From: an uncultured beta proteobacterium
GTDB lineage: Bacteria > Pseudomonadota > Gammaproteobacteria > Burkholderiales > SG8-39
Reading direction: 5' to 3'
Length of the DNA: 16,131 nucleotides
NCBI GenBank assembly: GCA_902826155.1
Contig: CADEDU010000025.1
Location: forward strand, 37,397 to 53,527
Of this stretch, positions 1 through 8,605 are shown piece after piece; the stretch's first letter is position 1; each line of letters starts with the position of its first letter. The position numbers and the translations under genes are program-made. The notes under the pieces were generated by a model. That model worked only from the letters and a program-made list of their open reading frames with translations, was not told where the DNA came from and did no database searches.

Positions 1-494
1 TTGCGATCGAAGCCCTTGAGCGCCGCGGTGATCACCAGAAACACCACCGGAATCGCGAGCGCGGTGTGAGCGATGACCACCCCGAGCGCCGTGCCGCGCA
101 GCTGAATCGCGCTCAAGTAGCCGTAATAGCCCAGGCCGCTCACCACGTGCGGCACCATCAGCGGCAACAGGATGAGCAGGTTGATCGCATCGCGGCCCCA
201 GAAACGATGGCGCACGTAGGCGAACGATGCGGGGATCACGAGCAACAAGGTGAGGACCGTCGTGCCCGCCGCGACGACGAAACTGTTGGCCGTGGGCTCG
301 AGCCAGTCGGCGTCGGTCGCAAACTTGGCGTAGTAGCCCAGGCCATATCCCGGCGGGGGGAATTCGAACGAGATCGAGGTCGAGAACGACATCGGCACCA
401 CGACCAGGATCGGCGCGAGCAGGAACAACCCCGAGAGCACCGCCAGGAACATCACCGGCATGCCCCGCAACGCGTCGCTGCGATTCAGCCCCAT
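1..494 (-). CDS. ABC transporter permease, PotC-like (partial, C-terminus beyond left edge)
   Basis: This is the second inner-membrane permease of a polyamine-type ABC importer. It is cut by the left window edge: 164 codons are visible, starting MGLNRSDALRGMPV. I see a first transmembrane segment at about residues 12-34, then a short periplasmic stretch (SISFEFPPPGYGLGYYAKF) typical of PotC-type permeases. Further hydrophobic segments lie at about 67-83 (SFVVAAGTTVLTLLLVI), 99-113 (INLLILLPLMVPHVV) and 136-155. The visible part ends at ALKGFDR, just where the EAA loop that contacts the ATPase would begin. The ATG overlaps the last 10 bases of the upstream permease gene, so the two are probably translationally coupled. 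The substrate cannot be read from sequence; polyamine or a related small cation or organic acid is an inference from the family. Confidence 0.9.
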   Translation of the reverse strand, partial: MGLNRSDALRGMPVMFLAVLSGLFLLAPILVVVPMSFSTSISFEFPPPGYGLGYYAKFATDADWLEPTANSFVVAAGTTVLTLLLVIPASFAYVRHRFWGRDAINLLILLPLMVPHVVSGLGYYGYLSAIQLRGTALGVVIAHTALAIPVVFLVITAALKGFDR

Positions 495-1330
495 AGTCGA
501 TCCAGGCCGGCGATGCGGTTGTAGATGGCAAGCAAGACCAGCGTGAAGAAAAGCAGCACCGCGGCGAGCGCGGCAGCGAAGTCCCAGGCGAGCAGCTCTT
601 CGACCTGCTGCGTGATGAGCTGCGAGATCATCATGTCGCGCGGCGTGCCCAGCAGAATGGGCGTGACGTAGAAACCCAGGCACAGCGTGAACACCAGGAT
701 CGAGCCGTTCACCACGCCGGGCAGGCTGAGCGGCAGGAACACCTCGCGGAACGCACGAAACGGCGGCGCGCCCAGGCTGTGCGCCGCGCGCAGATGCGTC
801 GGATCGATCCGGCGCATCACGCCGTAGAGCGCAAGCACCATGAATGGCAGCAGGATGTGCGTCATGCCGAGCGTCGAGGCGAGCGAGGTGAACAGCAGCT
901 GCGGTGGCGGGCCGAGGTCGAACAGCGAGGCCAACGCAACCAGGACTCCCTTGTTGCCCAGGATGACAAGCCAGGCATAGGTGCGCACCACGAAGCCGGT
1001 CCAGAAGCTCATTGCCACGACCGCGAACAGCACGATGGCGATCGGCCCCTTGCGGGTCGCCATGACGTAGGCGAGCGGATAGCCCAGCACGAGACACCAG
1101 AAGGTCACCAGCAGCGACGTGGTGAACGTGTTGGCCAGCACCTTCAAGTAGACCGGCACGGTGGCCAGCCGCTGGAAATGGCCGATCGGTGCGTTGGCGC
1201 CGGTGACGCTCAGCGCCAGTACATAGATCACCGGGATCACGAAACAGGCGATCAGGAACAGGACCGCCGGCGCGAGCATGGCGCGGACGGCCCAGCTCGA
1301 CGCGTTGCCTGCGGCTACGGCATTGCTCAT
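485..1330 (-). CDS. ABC transporter permease, PotB-like
   Basis: This is an inner-membrane permease of a spermidine/putrescine-type ABC importer, 281 residues, normal for the family. It has about six hydrophobic segments, the first at about residues 17-41 and the last at about 251-270. The conserved EAA loop is at about residues 180-204 (AAHSLGAPPFRAFREVFLPL), followed by the usual LPG, and would dock onto the ATPase. The motif FWTGFVVRTYAW at about 109-120 is typical of PotB-type proteins. I chose the ATG (MSNAVAAG); a GTG two codons upstream at 1336 is also possible, and neither has a strong Shine-Dalgarno sequence. The gene follows the binding-protein gene after about 34 bp and overlaps the next permease by 10 bp, so the three form one operon. 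Confidence 0.92.
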   Translation of the reverse strand: MSNAVAAGNASSWAVRAMLAPAVLFLIACFVIPVIYVLALSVTGANAPIGHFQRLATVPVYLKVLANTFTTSLLVTFWCLVLGYPLAYVMATRKGPIAIVLFAVVAMSFWTGFVVRTYAWLVILGNKGVLVALASLFDLGPPPQLLFTSLASTLGMTHILLPFMVLALYGVMRRIDPTHLRAAHSLGAPPFRAFREVFLPLSLPGVVNGSILVFTLCLGFYVTPILLGTPRDMMISQLITQQVEELLAWDFAAALAAVLLFFTLVLLAIYNRIAGLDRLWG

Positions 1331-1364
1331 GCCCACCCGCAGGCGGTGAGGTTGGATGCGCGGC

Positions 1365-2498
1365 CTACGTCGCCAGCCACTGCGTGAATCGCTCTTGGAT
1401 CTTCGCCGCGTTGTTCGCGAACCACTCCGGATCGGGGCGAATGGCGCGTTTGGCGTTGTCCGGGTGCGTCGGCATCTGCGTGGCGAACTCGGGCTTCACG
1501 AACTGAAACGCCGCCGGATTGGCAGGCCCGTAGAACAGACGATTGCAGAATTCGGCCTGCGGGCGCGGTTGCACGGCATGCTGGATGAACTGCCACGCCG
1601 CATCGCGATTGGGTGCGCCCTTGGCGACCAGCCACATCGTGGTGTGAATGGTCGCGCCATCCCAGACCACCTCGACCGGTACGCCTTGTTGCTTCAACTC
1701 GCTCGCGCGCGCATTCCAGATCGCCATCATGTGCACTTCGCCATCGCGCAGCAACTGCTGCGATTGGTTTCCCTGCGTCCACCACACCTTGATGTGCTTC
1801 TTGATCTGATCGAGCTTCTTGAACGCGCGATCGACATCGAGCGGGAACATCTTGTCGGGCGCCACGCCATCGGCCGAGAGCGCGAAGATGAGCGCGCGCA
1901 CCGGGTTGTTGATCATCGAGCGGGGCCCGGGAAACTTCTCGACGTTCCAGAAGTCGGCCCAGTTCTTCGGGCCGCCGCCCGGGAACTTGTCGGTGCGATA
2001 GGCGAGGTTCGTGCCGAGCGCGCATCCGGCCACGCCGTTGGAAAACGTGGCATCCGGAAACAGCTTGTCCTTCTGCAGGACCTTCCAGTCGATCGGCTCG
2101 ACCAGGCCCTCGCGCTCGGCGCGCAACAGCTCGCCCTGCTCGATCGTGGTGAGATCCCACTCATAGGACTTCGATTGCACCTGCGCCTTCAATTTGGCGT
2201 AGGACACCGGTGCGACAGTGCGGACGCGAATGCCGGTCTGCTCGGTGAACGGCTTGTAGTACGCGGCTTCCTCGGCCGCGGTCCAGCTGCCGCCCCAGGT
2301 GTTCACGAAGAGCGTCTTCGCCTGCGCGTGCGCAGAACGGAGCAGTGCGGGCGCGGCGATTGCAGCGGAGCCCAGGCCCGCGAGCACCTGGATCGTGCGA
2401 CGACGCGTGGCGTCGTGCATCGGGCGCGTGGCGTCGTGCACTGAATCGACGACGGCTTCCGCTGCGGCTTCGGATTGAAGTTCGGGGTGTGCGCTCAT
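1365..2498 (-). CDS. ABC transporter substrate-binding protein, PotD/PotF-like
   Basis: This is the periplasmic solute receptor of the importer encoded downstream, 377 residues. The N-terminus carries an arginine run (TRRRTIQVLAGLG, residues 31-43) before a hydrophobic stretch and an AHA cleavage site near residue 58. It looks like a twin-arginine (Tat) signal, although the 31-residue leader before the arginines is long. The mature protein starts with KTLFVNTWGGSW, the usual opening strand of family 1 extracellular solute-binding proteins of the PotD type. The alanine-rich leader contains a small internal duplication (HDATRPMHDATR). The start is supported by AAAGGAG 7 bases upstream of the ATG. 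Gene order binding protein-permease-permease fits a polyamine-type system, and the ATPase is probably beyond the left edge. Ligand specificity is unknown. Confidence 0.92.
   Translation of the reverse strand: MSAHPELQSEAAAEAVVDSVHDATRPMHDATRRRTIQVLAGLGSAAIAAPALLRSAHAQAKTLFVNTWGGSWTAAEEAAYYKPFTEQTGIRVRTVAPVSYAKLKAQVQSKSYEWDLTTIEQGELLRAEREGLVEPIDWKVLQKDKLFPDATFSNGVAGCALGTNLAYRTDKFPGGGPKNWADFWNVEKFPGPRSMINNPVRALIFALSADGVAPDKMFPLDVDRAFKKLDQIKKHIKVWWTQGNQSQQLLRDGEVHMMAIWNARASELKQQGVPVEVVWDGATIHTTMWLVAKGAPNRDAAWQFIQHAVQPRPQAEFCNRLFYGPANPAAFQFVKPEFATQMPTHPDNAKRAIRPDPEWFANNAAKIQERFTQWLAT
2404..2440. repeat. 16-bp direct repeat, two copies, inside the binding-protein signal region
   Basis: The 16-mer cgcgtggcgtcgtgca occurs at 2404-2419 and again at 2425-2440, a period of 21 bp or seven codons. 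On the coding (minus) strand it gives the repeated peptide HDATR. It is an in-frame duplication in the poorly constrained leader of the substrate-binding protein. Confidence 0.8.
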
Positions 2499-2504
2499 CG
2501 TGCT

Positions 2505-2511
2505 TCTCCTT
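2505..2511 (-). promoter_or_regulatory. Ribosome binding site of the substrate-binding protein gene
   Basis: On the minus strand the sequence AAAGGAG lies 7 bases before the ATG at 2498. It is a near-consensus Shine-Dalgarno sequence and decides this start against in-frame alternatives. Confidence 0.75.
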
Positions 2512-2650
2512 TAGCGACCCTGTTTGTACCCAAGTGTCCGAGTTTTCGCGACGGTGGGCAAGCCACGTGCGGGTGTGTCGCGCTCGCGGCTCTACGGTTG
2601 GCTTGATCCGATCCGAACGCGGCAAGCGCGGACGCCAAGGCAGCCGGCGC

Positions 2651-2656
2651 TATCAT
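2651..2656 (+). promoter_or_regulatory. Possible -10 box for the alpha/beta-hydrolase gene
   Basis: TATCAT matches five of six positions of the TATAAT consensus and would place transcription start about 33 bases before the ATG at 2696, in the divergent spacer between the ABC operon and the hydrolase. No convincing -35 element lies 16-18 bases upstream, so this is a weak candidate. Confidence 0.25.
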
Positions 2657-2695
2657 GCCGCCTCCACCGTTTCACCGAAGCTCGGTGTCCTCCCC

Positions 2696-3490
2696 ATGAA
2701 CTTGCTGCGTCTAGCGGTGATCGCATTCATTGCCCTGGCACCGTTCGGTGTCGCCTCCGCGCAGGATTACGCGCGCGAAAAACGCTGGGCCGATGAAGTC
2801 GTTCCGGCGGTCATCGTCGGCGACCCGGTGTGGCTGGAACTGAAGGACGGCCACAAGTTCCTCAACCTGTTCGCCGAGAAATCCGGTGCCAAGGTGGCGA
2901 TCGTGCTGGTGCACGGCGTGGGTGTGCATCCGGACCATGGCGTGATCGGCGTGCTACGCGCGCGCCTGCACGACATCGGCTACACCACCCTCTCGGTGCA
3001 GATGCCGGTGGCCAAGGGCGAAGGCGCCACGGTCGACGACTACCATCCGGCGCTATTTCCGCAAGCCGGTGAGCGCATCGCGGCAGCCGCGCGGTTCCTG
3101 CAATCGAAGGGCTACAAGTCGATCGTGCTCGCCTCGCACAGCATGGGCGCGTGGATGTCGAACGTGTACCTGATGGACACGCCCGAACCCCCGTTCGCGG
3201 CCTGGATCTCGATGGGATTGACCGGCCGCTACTGGGGCGCGAGCCTGATCAGCATTCCGCAACTGGGCATCGAGTGGTTCCCCGGCAAGATCCGCCTGCC
3301 GGTGCTCGACGTGTACGGCGAGAAGGACATCAATTGGGTGGTGGACAGCGCACGGCAGCGTGCGCGTGCGCTCGAACACATTCCCGGCTCGGAGCAGGTG
3401 ATGATCAAGGACACCGATCATCACTACGCGAAGAAGGAAAACGAATTGGCCGATCTGATCCATCGGTTCGTCGGCAAGACCGTTCGCTAG
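2696..3490 (+). CDS. Exported alpha/beta-hydrolase, DUF3530-like
   Basis: This is a predicted exported alpha/beta-hydrolase-fold protein of 264 residues with no known substrate. Residues 1-22 (MNLLRLAVIAFIALAPFGVASA) form a classical Sec signal peptide with an ASA cleavage site. The oxyanion-loop motif LVHGVGVHPDHG is at 71-82, followed by SVQMPV, the usual DUF3530 layout. The nucleophile elbow reads ASHSMGA with Ser149, so the first position of GxSxG is Ser rather than Gly. Asp211 (GEKD) and His242/243 (DTDHHY) are the likely acid and base. I chose the ATG at 2696 because a signal peptide begins there; the longer open frame to 2345 has no family similarity and overlaps the divergent ABC gene. 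No strong Shine-Dalgarno sequence is visible. The family name rests on recalled motif resemblance and was not searched. Confidence 0.8.
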   Translation: MNLLRLAVIAFIALAPFGVASAQDYAREKRWADEVVPAVIVGDPVWLELKDGHKFLNLFAEKSGAKVAIVLVHGVGVHPDHGVIGVLRARLHDIGYTTLSVQMPVAKGEGATVDDYHPALFPQAGERIAAAARFLQSKGYKSIVLASHSMGAWMSNVYLMDTPEPPFAAWISMGLTGRYWGASLISIPQLGIEWFPGKIRLPVLDVYGEKDINWVVDSARQRARALEHIPGSEQVMIKDTDHHYAKKENELADLIHRFVGKTVR

Positions 3491-3493
3491 CAT

Positions 3494-3517
3494 CCGTTGA
3501 TCCGCTGCCGTTGATCC
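3494..3517. repeat. Short direct repeat, ccgttgatcc, two copies
   Basis: The 10-mer ccgttgatcc occurs at 3494-3503 and 3508-3517, a period of 14 bp, in the 69-bp gap between the hydrolase and the PaiB-like gene. It is too short to assign a function. Confidence 0.4.
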
Positions 3518-3559
3518 CGTACCACTGACACCAAGCGATCGACACGAGGAAAGCGAGCG

Positions 3560-4204
3560 ATGTACCTGCCGAGCCAATTCGAGGAAACGCGCGTCGAGGT
3601 GATGCACGCGTTGATCCGCGCGCAGCCGCTGGCAAGCGTGGTGATTCACACGAGCGAAGGGTTGCTCGCCAATCATTTCCCGTTGCGAGTGCATGACGCC
3701 CCGGCGCCGTTTGGCGTGCTGCGCGGCCACGTGGCGCGCGCCAATCCGCTATGGAAACAGCTCGGCGACGGCATCGACGCGCTGGCGATATTTCAAGGCC
3801 CGCAGATCTACATCACTCCGTCGCACTACCCCACCAAACAGCTGAGCGCGAAAGTCGTGCCGACATGGAACTATGCGGTGGTGCACGCGCATGGCACGTT
3901 GCGTGCGATCGACGATGCGAGCTGGCTGCGCACGTTTCTCGAAGGGCTCACCGACGAGCATGAAGCGCAGTTCGCCAAACCCTGGCACGTGAGCGATGCG
4001 CCCGAGGATTTCATCGCCATGCAGCTGCGCGCGATCGTCGGGGTGGAGCTGACGATCACGCGGCTGGTGGGCAAGTGGAAGATGAGTCAGAACCGCGTAC
4101 CGACCGATCGCGCCGGCGTGGTGGCCGGATTGCAGGCGCAAGGCTCGGCGCAAAGCCTCGCGGTCGCGGCACTGGTCGCCAGCGGCGAATCCACCAAACC
4201 ATGA
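3560..4204 (+). CDS. FMN-binding negative transcriptional regulator-like protein (PaiB family)
   Basis: This is a 214-residue PaiB-family protein, the usual length. The family has a split-barrel flavin-binding fold. In Bacillus subtilis PaiB is linked to repression of degradative-enzyme and sporulation genes, but most proteobacterial members are uncharacterised. Family hallmarks are the MYLPSQFEE start, HFPLR at about 39-43, the block ending VPTWNYAVVHAHG at 100-112, and LVGKWKMSQNR at 169-179. No helix-turn-helix is evident, so direct DNA binding should not be assumed. A weak Shine-Dalgarno sequence (CGAGGA at 3545-3550) lies 9 bases upstream. Its TGA overlaps the ATG of the GMC oxidoreductase (ATGA at 4201-4204), which points to coupled translation. 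Confidence 0.9.
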   Translation: MYLPSQFEETRVEVMHALIRAQPLASVVIHTSEGLLANHFPLRVHDAPAPFGVLRGHVARANPLWKQLGDGIDALAIFQGPQIYITPSHYPTKQLSAKVVPTWNYAVVHAHGTLRAIDDASWLRTFLEGLTDEHEAQFAKPWHVSDAPEDFIAMQLRAIVGVELTITRLVGKWKMSQNRVPTDRAGVVAGLQAQGSAQSLAVAALVASGESTKP

Positions 4205-5808
4205 CCACCGCTCGCGACTACGACTTCATCATCGTCGGGGCCGGTTCGGCCGGCTGCGTGCTGGCCAACCGGCTCACCGAGAACAACGCACATCGCGTGC
4301 TGCTGCTCGAAGCCGGTCCGCGTGACACCAATCCATGGATCCACGTGCCGCTGGGCTACGGCAAGCTGTTCGCCGAACCCAGCGTGAACTGGATGTTCCA
4401 GTCGGCGCCCGAGCCGCAGCTCAATCAGCGCAGCGTGTTCACCCCGCGCGGCAAGGTGCTGGGCGGATCGAGCTCGATCAACGGTCTGGTCTACATCCGC
4501 GGCAATCGCTACGACTTCGACGAATGGGCGCGGCTGGGCAATCCAGGCTGGGGCTACGACGACGTGCTGCCGTACTTCAAGCGCTCCGAGGATCAGTTGC
4601 GGGGCGGTGATGCCTATCACGGCGCGGGCGGACTGCTCACCGTGTCCGATCTGCCCGACAAGCACGAGCTGGTCGATGCGTTCATCGCCGGTGCCGGCGA
4701 GCTCGGCATTCCGCGCAACGACGATTTCAACGGTGCGCAGCAGGAAGGCGCCGGCTACTACCAGACCACCGCCAGGAATTCGCGGCGCGCGAGTTGCGCC
4801 GTGGCGTTCCTCCGCCCGGCTGAGAAGCGCAGCAATCTCACCGTCGTTACCGATGCGCTGGCGACGAAAATCCGCTTCGAGGGCACGCGCGCGGTTGGCG
4901 TGGACTACCGCCACGGCGGCACCATGCACGGCGCGAACGCGAAGCGCGAAGTGCTGCTCTGCGGCGGCTCGTTCAACTCACCGCAGTTGCTGCAGCTCTC
5001 CGGCGTGGGGCCGCGTTCGCTGCTCGAGCGTCATGGCATTCCGATGGTGCTGGATGCACCCGGTGTCGGCGAAGACATGCAGGATCACTTCTACGTGCGC
5101 ACGGTGTGGCAGTGCACGCGACCGATCACGTTCAACGATTCGATGGGCAACCTGTTCGGTCGCGCGCTGGTCGGATTGCGATACCTGCTGTTCCGGCGCG
5201 GACCGCTCACCGTGAGCGCGGGCTATGGCGGCGCGTTCATGCGCACGCGGGCCGAAGTGCAATGGCCCGATGTGCAGCTCTACTTCATCAACTTCAGCAC
5301 CGAGAAGATGGGCACGACGCTGCATCCGTTCTCGGGATTCATTCTTTCGATGTCGCCGCTGCGACCGCAGTCGCGCGGCCATGTGCGCATCCGATCGGCA
5401 GATCCCGCTGAAGCGCCGGAGATCCAGTACAACTATCTGTCGACCGACGGCGATCGGCAGACCGCGATTGCCGGCTTGAAAGCGCTGCGCCAGCTCGGTC
5501 AATCGAAGGCGATGCGGCCGTACGTCAAGGCCGAGTACGCGCCGGGCGCGCGCGCGCAGACCGACGAGGATTGGCTCAATTACGCGCGTGAAGCCGGCGG
5601 CACCGTGTACCACCCGACTTCCACGTGCCGCATGGGCGTGGACGCGCGCGCCGTCGTCGATCCGAAGTTGCGCGTGCGCGGTCTCACCGGGCTGCGCGTG
5701 GTCGACGCGTCGATCATGCCCAACGTGGTATCGGGCAACACCAATGCCGCGGTGATCATGATCGCGGAGAAGGCGGCTGATCTGATCGCCGCTGATCAGT
5801 CACAGTAG
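4201..5808 (+). CDS. GMC-family FAD-dependent oxidoreductase (choline dehydrogenase-like)
   Basis: This is a flavoprotein alcohol dehydrogenase or oxidase of the glucose-methanol-choline family, 535 residues. The FAD dinucleotide motif GAGSAG is at 13-18, with the ribose-binding acid at Glu37 (LLLEAGP). GMC signature 1 (RGKVLGGSSSINGL) is at 83-96 and signature 2 (GGSFNSPQLLQLSGVGP) at 255-271. The catalytic His471 in YHPTSTCRMG and Asn515 in GNTNA are spaced as in choline oxidase-type enzymes. There is no signal peptide, so it is cytoplasmic. The start at 4201 overlaps the preceding PaiB-like stop and begins just before the FAD motif. Family membership is certain but substrate is not: automated annotation would say choline dehydrogenase, yet no BetB aldehyde dehydrogenase or BetI regulator is nearby, so a role in glycine betaine synthesis is unproven. 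Confidence 0.95.
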   Translation: MTTARDYDFIIVGAGSAGCVLANRLTENNAHRVLLLEAGPRDTNPWIHVPLGYGKLFAEPSVNWMFQSAPEPQLNQRSVFTPRGKVLGGSSSINGLVYIRGNRYDFDEWARLGNPGWGYDDVLPYFKRSEDQLRGGDAYHGAGGLLTVSDLPDKHELVDAFIAGAGELGIPRNDDFNGAQQEGAGYYQTTARNSRRASCAVAFLRPAEKRSNLTVVTDALATKIRFEGTRAVGVDYRHGGTMHGANAKREVLLCGGSFNSPQLLQLSGVGPRSLLERHGIPMVLDAPGVGEDMQDHFYVRTVWQCTRPITFNDSMGNLFGRALVGLRYLLFRRGPLTVSAGYGGAFMRTRAEVQWPDVQLYFINFSTEKMGTTLHPFSGFILSMSPLRPQSRGHVRIRSADPAEAPEIQYNYLSTDGDRQTAIAGLKALRQLGQSKAMRPYVKAEYAPGARAQTDEDWLNYAREAGGTVYHPTSTCRMGVDARAVVDPKLRVRGLTGLRVVDASIMPNVVSGNTNAAVIMIAEKAADLIAADQSQ

Positions 5809-6104
5809 AACTTGGTAGACGTTGGACGTTCGCTGCCAACGCGGCTGCGGCGCGGTGCAGTCACGCCCTTGTCAAGCCTCATTCGCACCGCCAGCTATAC
5901 CGCCCATCCGATTTAGGCGAACTCGCGCGCCGTGGGGTGGTCTGCGGAGTACGCTCCAGGGAAACAAGCTTGCCTGCGACGGGACGTGCGCGCGCTGCGG
6001 ACGCGACGCCGATGTTGCACGCCCCAGCGCCCTTCCCGGGCAACCTTCGCGGATGCATTGCTCCGCACTCCAATCAGTTCCGCTGCCGCTGTAAGGAGGC
6101 CCCC
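5809..6104. other. Intergenic region upstream of otsA
   Basis: This spacer of 296 bp holds no convincing gene. A 6-bp inverted repeat (CGTTGG at 5820-5825, CCAACG at 5836-5841, 10-base loop) follows the GMC stop but has no T-tract, so it is a poor terminator. TTGTCA at 5869-5874 resembles a -35 box and TATACC at 5896-5901 a -10 box, but their 21-bp spacing is too wide for a standard sigma-70 promoter. The open frame upstream of the otsA ATG shows no protein-like composition. Confidence 0.4.
6093..6099 (+). promoter_or_regulatory. Ribosome binding site of otsA
   Basis: AAGGAGG, a full-consensus Shine-Dalgarno sequence, lies 5 bases before the ATG at 6105. It fixes the start of the membrane-anchored protein and so makes the N-terminal transmembrane region part of the translated product. 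Confidence 0.85.
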
Positions 6105-8372
<2,268 letters not shown>

Positions 8373-8472
8373 GGTCGGGCGCACGACAAGACGCAGATGC
8401 GCGCGGTTCGCCGCAGATCGGGTCGCGCCCGTCAGCGCCAGCCATAACGCCACGGGCCTTGGCCGGAGTATC

Positions 8473-8500
8473 GTTCGTCCGGTCCAGTTCGTCCGGTACA
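8473..8500. repeat. Tandem 14-bp duplication (gttcgtccggt core)
   Basis: The core gttcgtccggt occurs at 8473-8483 and 8487-8497. The two 14-bp units differ at a single position (gttcgtccggtcca and gttcgtccggtaca). Confidence 0.7.
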
Positions 8501-8540
8501 GCTTCGCCTGGCCGGGTAGCCTTGGTCCAGACCGAATTTC

Positions 8541-8566
8541 ATCTGCGTCGATCTGCATTCATCTGC
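8541..8566. repeat. Three ATCTGC hexamers at exact 10-bp spacing
   Basis: ATCTGC starts at 8541, 8551 and 8561, one helical turn apart, 40-65 bases before the GH15 start. The reverse complement GCAGAT occurs at 8393 and 8413 in the same spacer. The pattern suits either helically phased protein binding or a short dispersed repeat. Confidence 0.6.
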
Positions 8567-8605
8567 GGCTTGCCATTGCTGTAGTGCATTCGATTGAATA
8601 ACAAC

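Larger units (their letters stand above)
8373..8605. other. Intergenic region with clustered short repeats upstream of the GH15 gene
   Basis: This spacer of 233 bp carries no gene I can support. It contains GCAGAT at 8393 and 8413 and ATCTGC at 8541, 8551 and 8561, plus a 14-bp tandem duplication at 8473-8500. TTGCCA at 8570-8575 resembles a -35 box, but no matching -10 box fits before the ATG at 8606. It may hold a promoter or regulator site for the GH15 gene, or it may be a degenerate dispersed repeat. Confidence 0.5.

Noticed and set aside
66..524. A 152-codon plus-strand frame at the left edge
   Set aside because: It is antisense to the partial PotC-like permease, whose minus-strand translation shows clear membrane segments.
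4075..4200. A 42-codon N-terminal extension of the GMC oxidoreductase
   Set aside because: It overlaps the conserved C-terminal part of the PaiB-like gene, while the ATG at 4201 places the FAD motif at the usual distance from the N-terminus.
4201..5808. Naming the GMC enzyme betA and assigning a glycine betaine pathway
   Set aside because: The GMC family covers many alcohol substrates, and no BetB, BetI or choline transporter is visible nearby.
5820..5841. The CGTTGG/CCAACG inverted repeat as a terminator for the GMC gene
   Set aside because: The stem is only 6 bp with a 10-base loop and there is no following T-run.
5937..6104. A 56-codon N-terminal extension of otsA
   Set aside because: The ATG at 6105 has a full-consensus Shine-Dalgarno sequence 5 bases upstream; the extension is Arg/Cys-rich and unlike a protein N-terminus.
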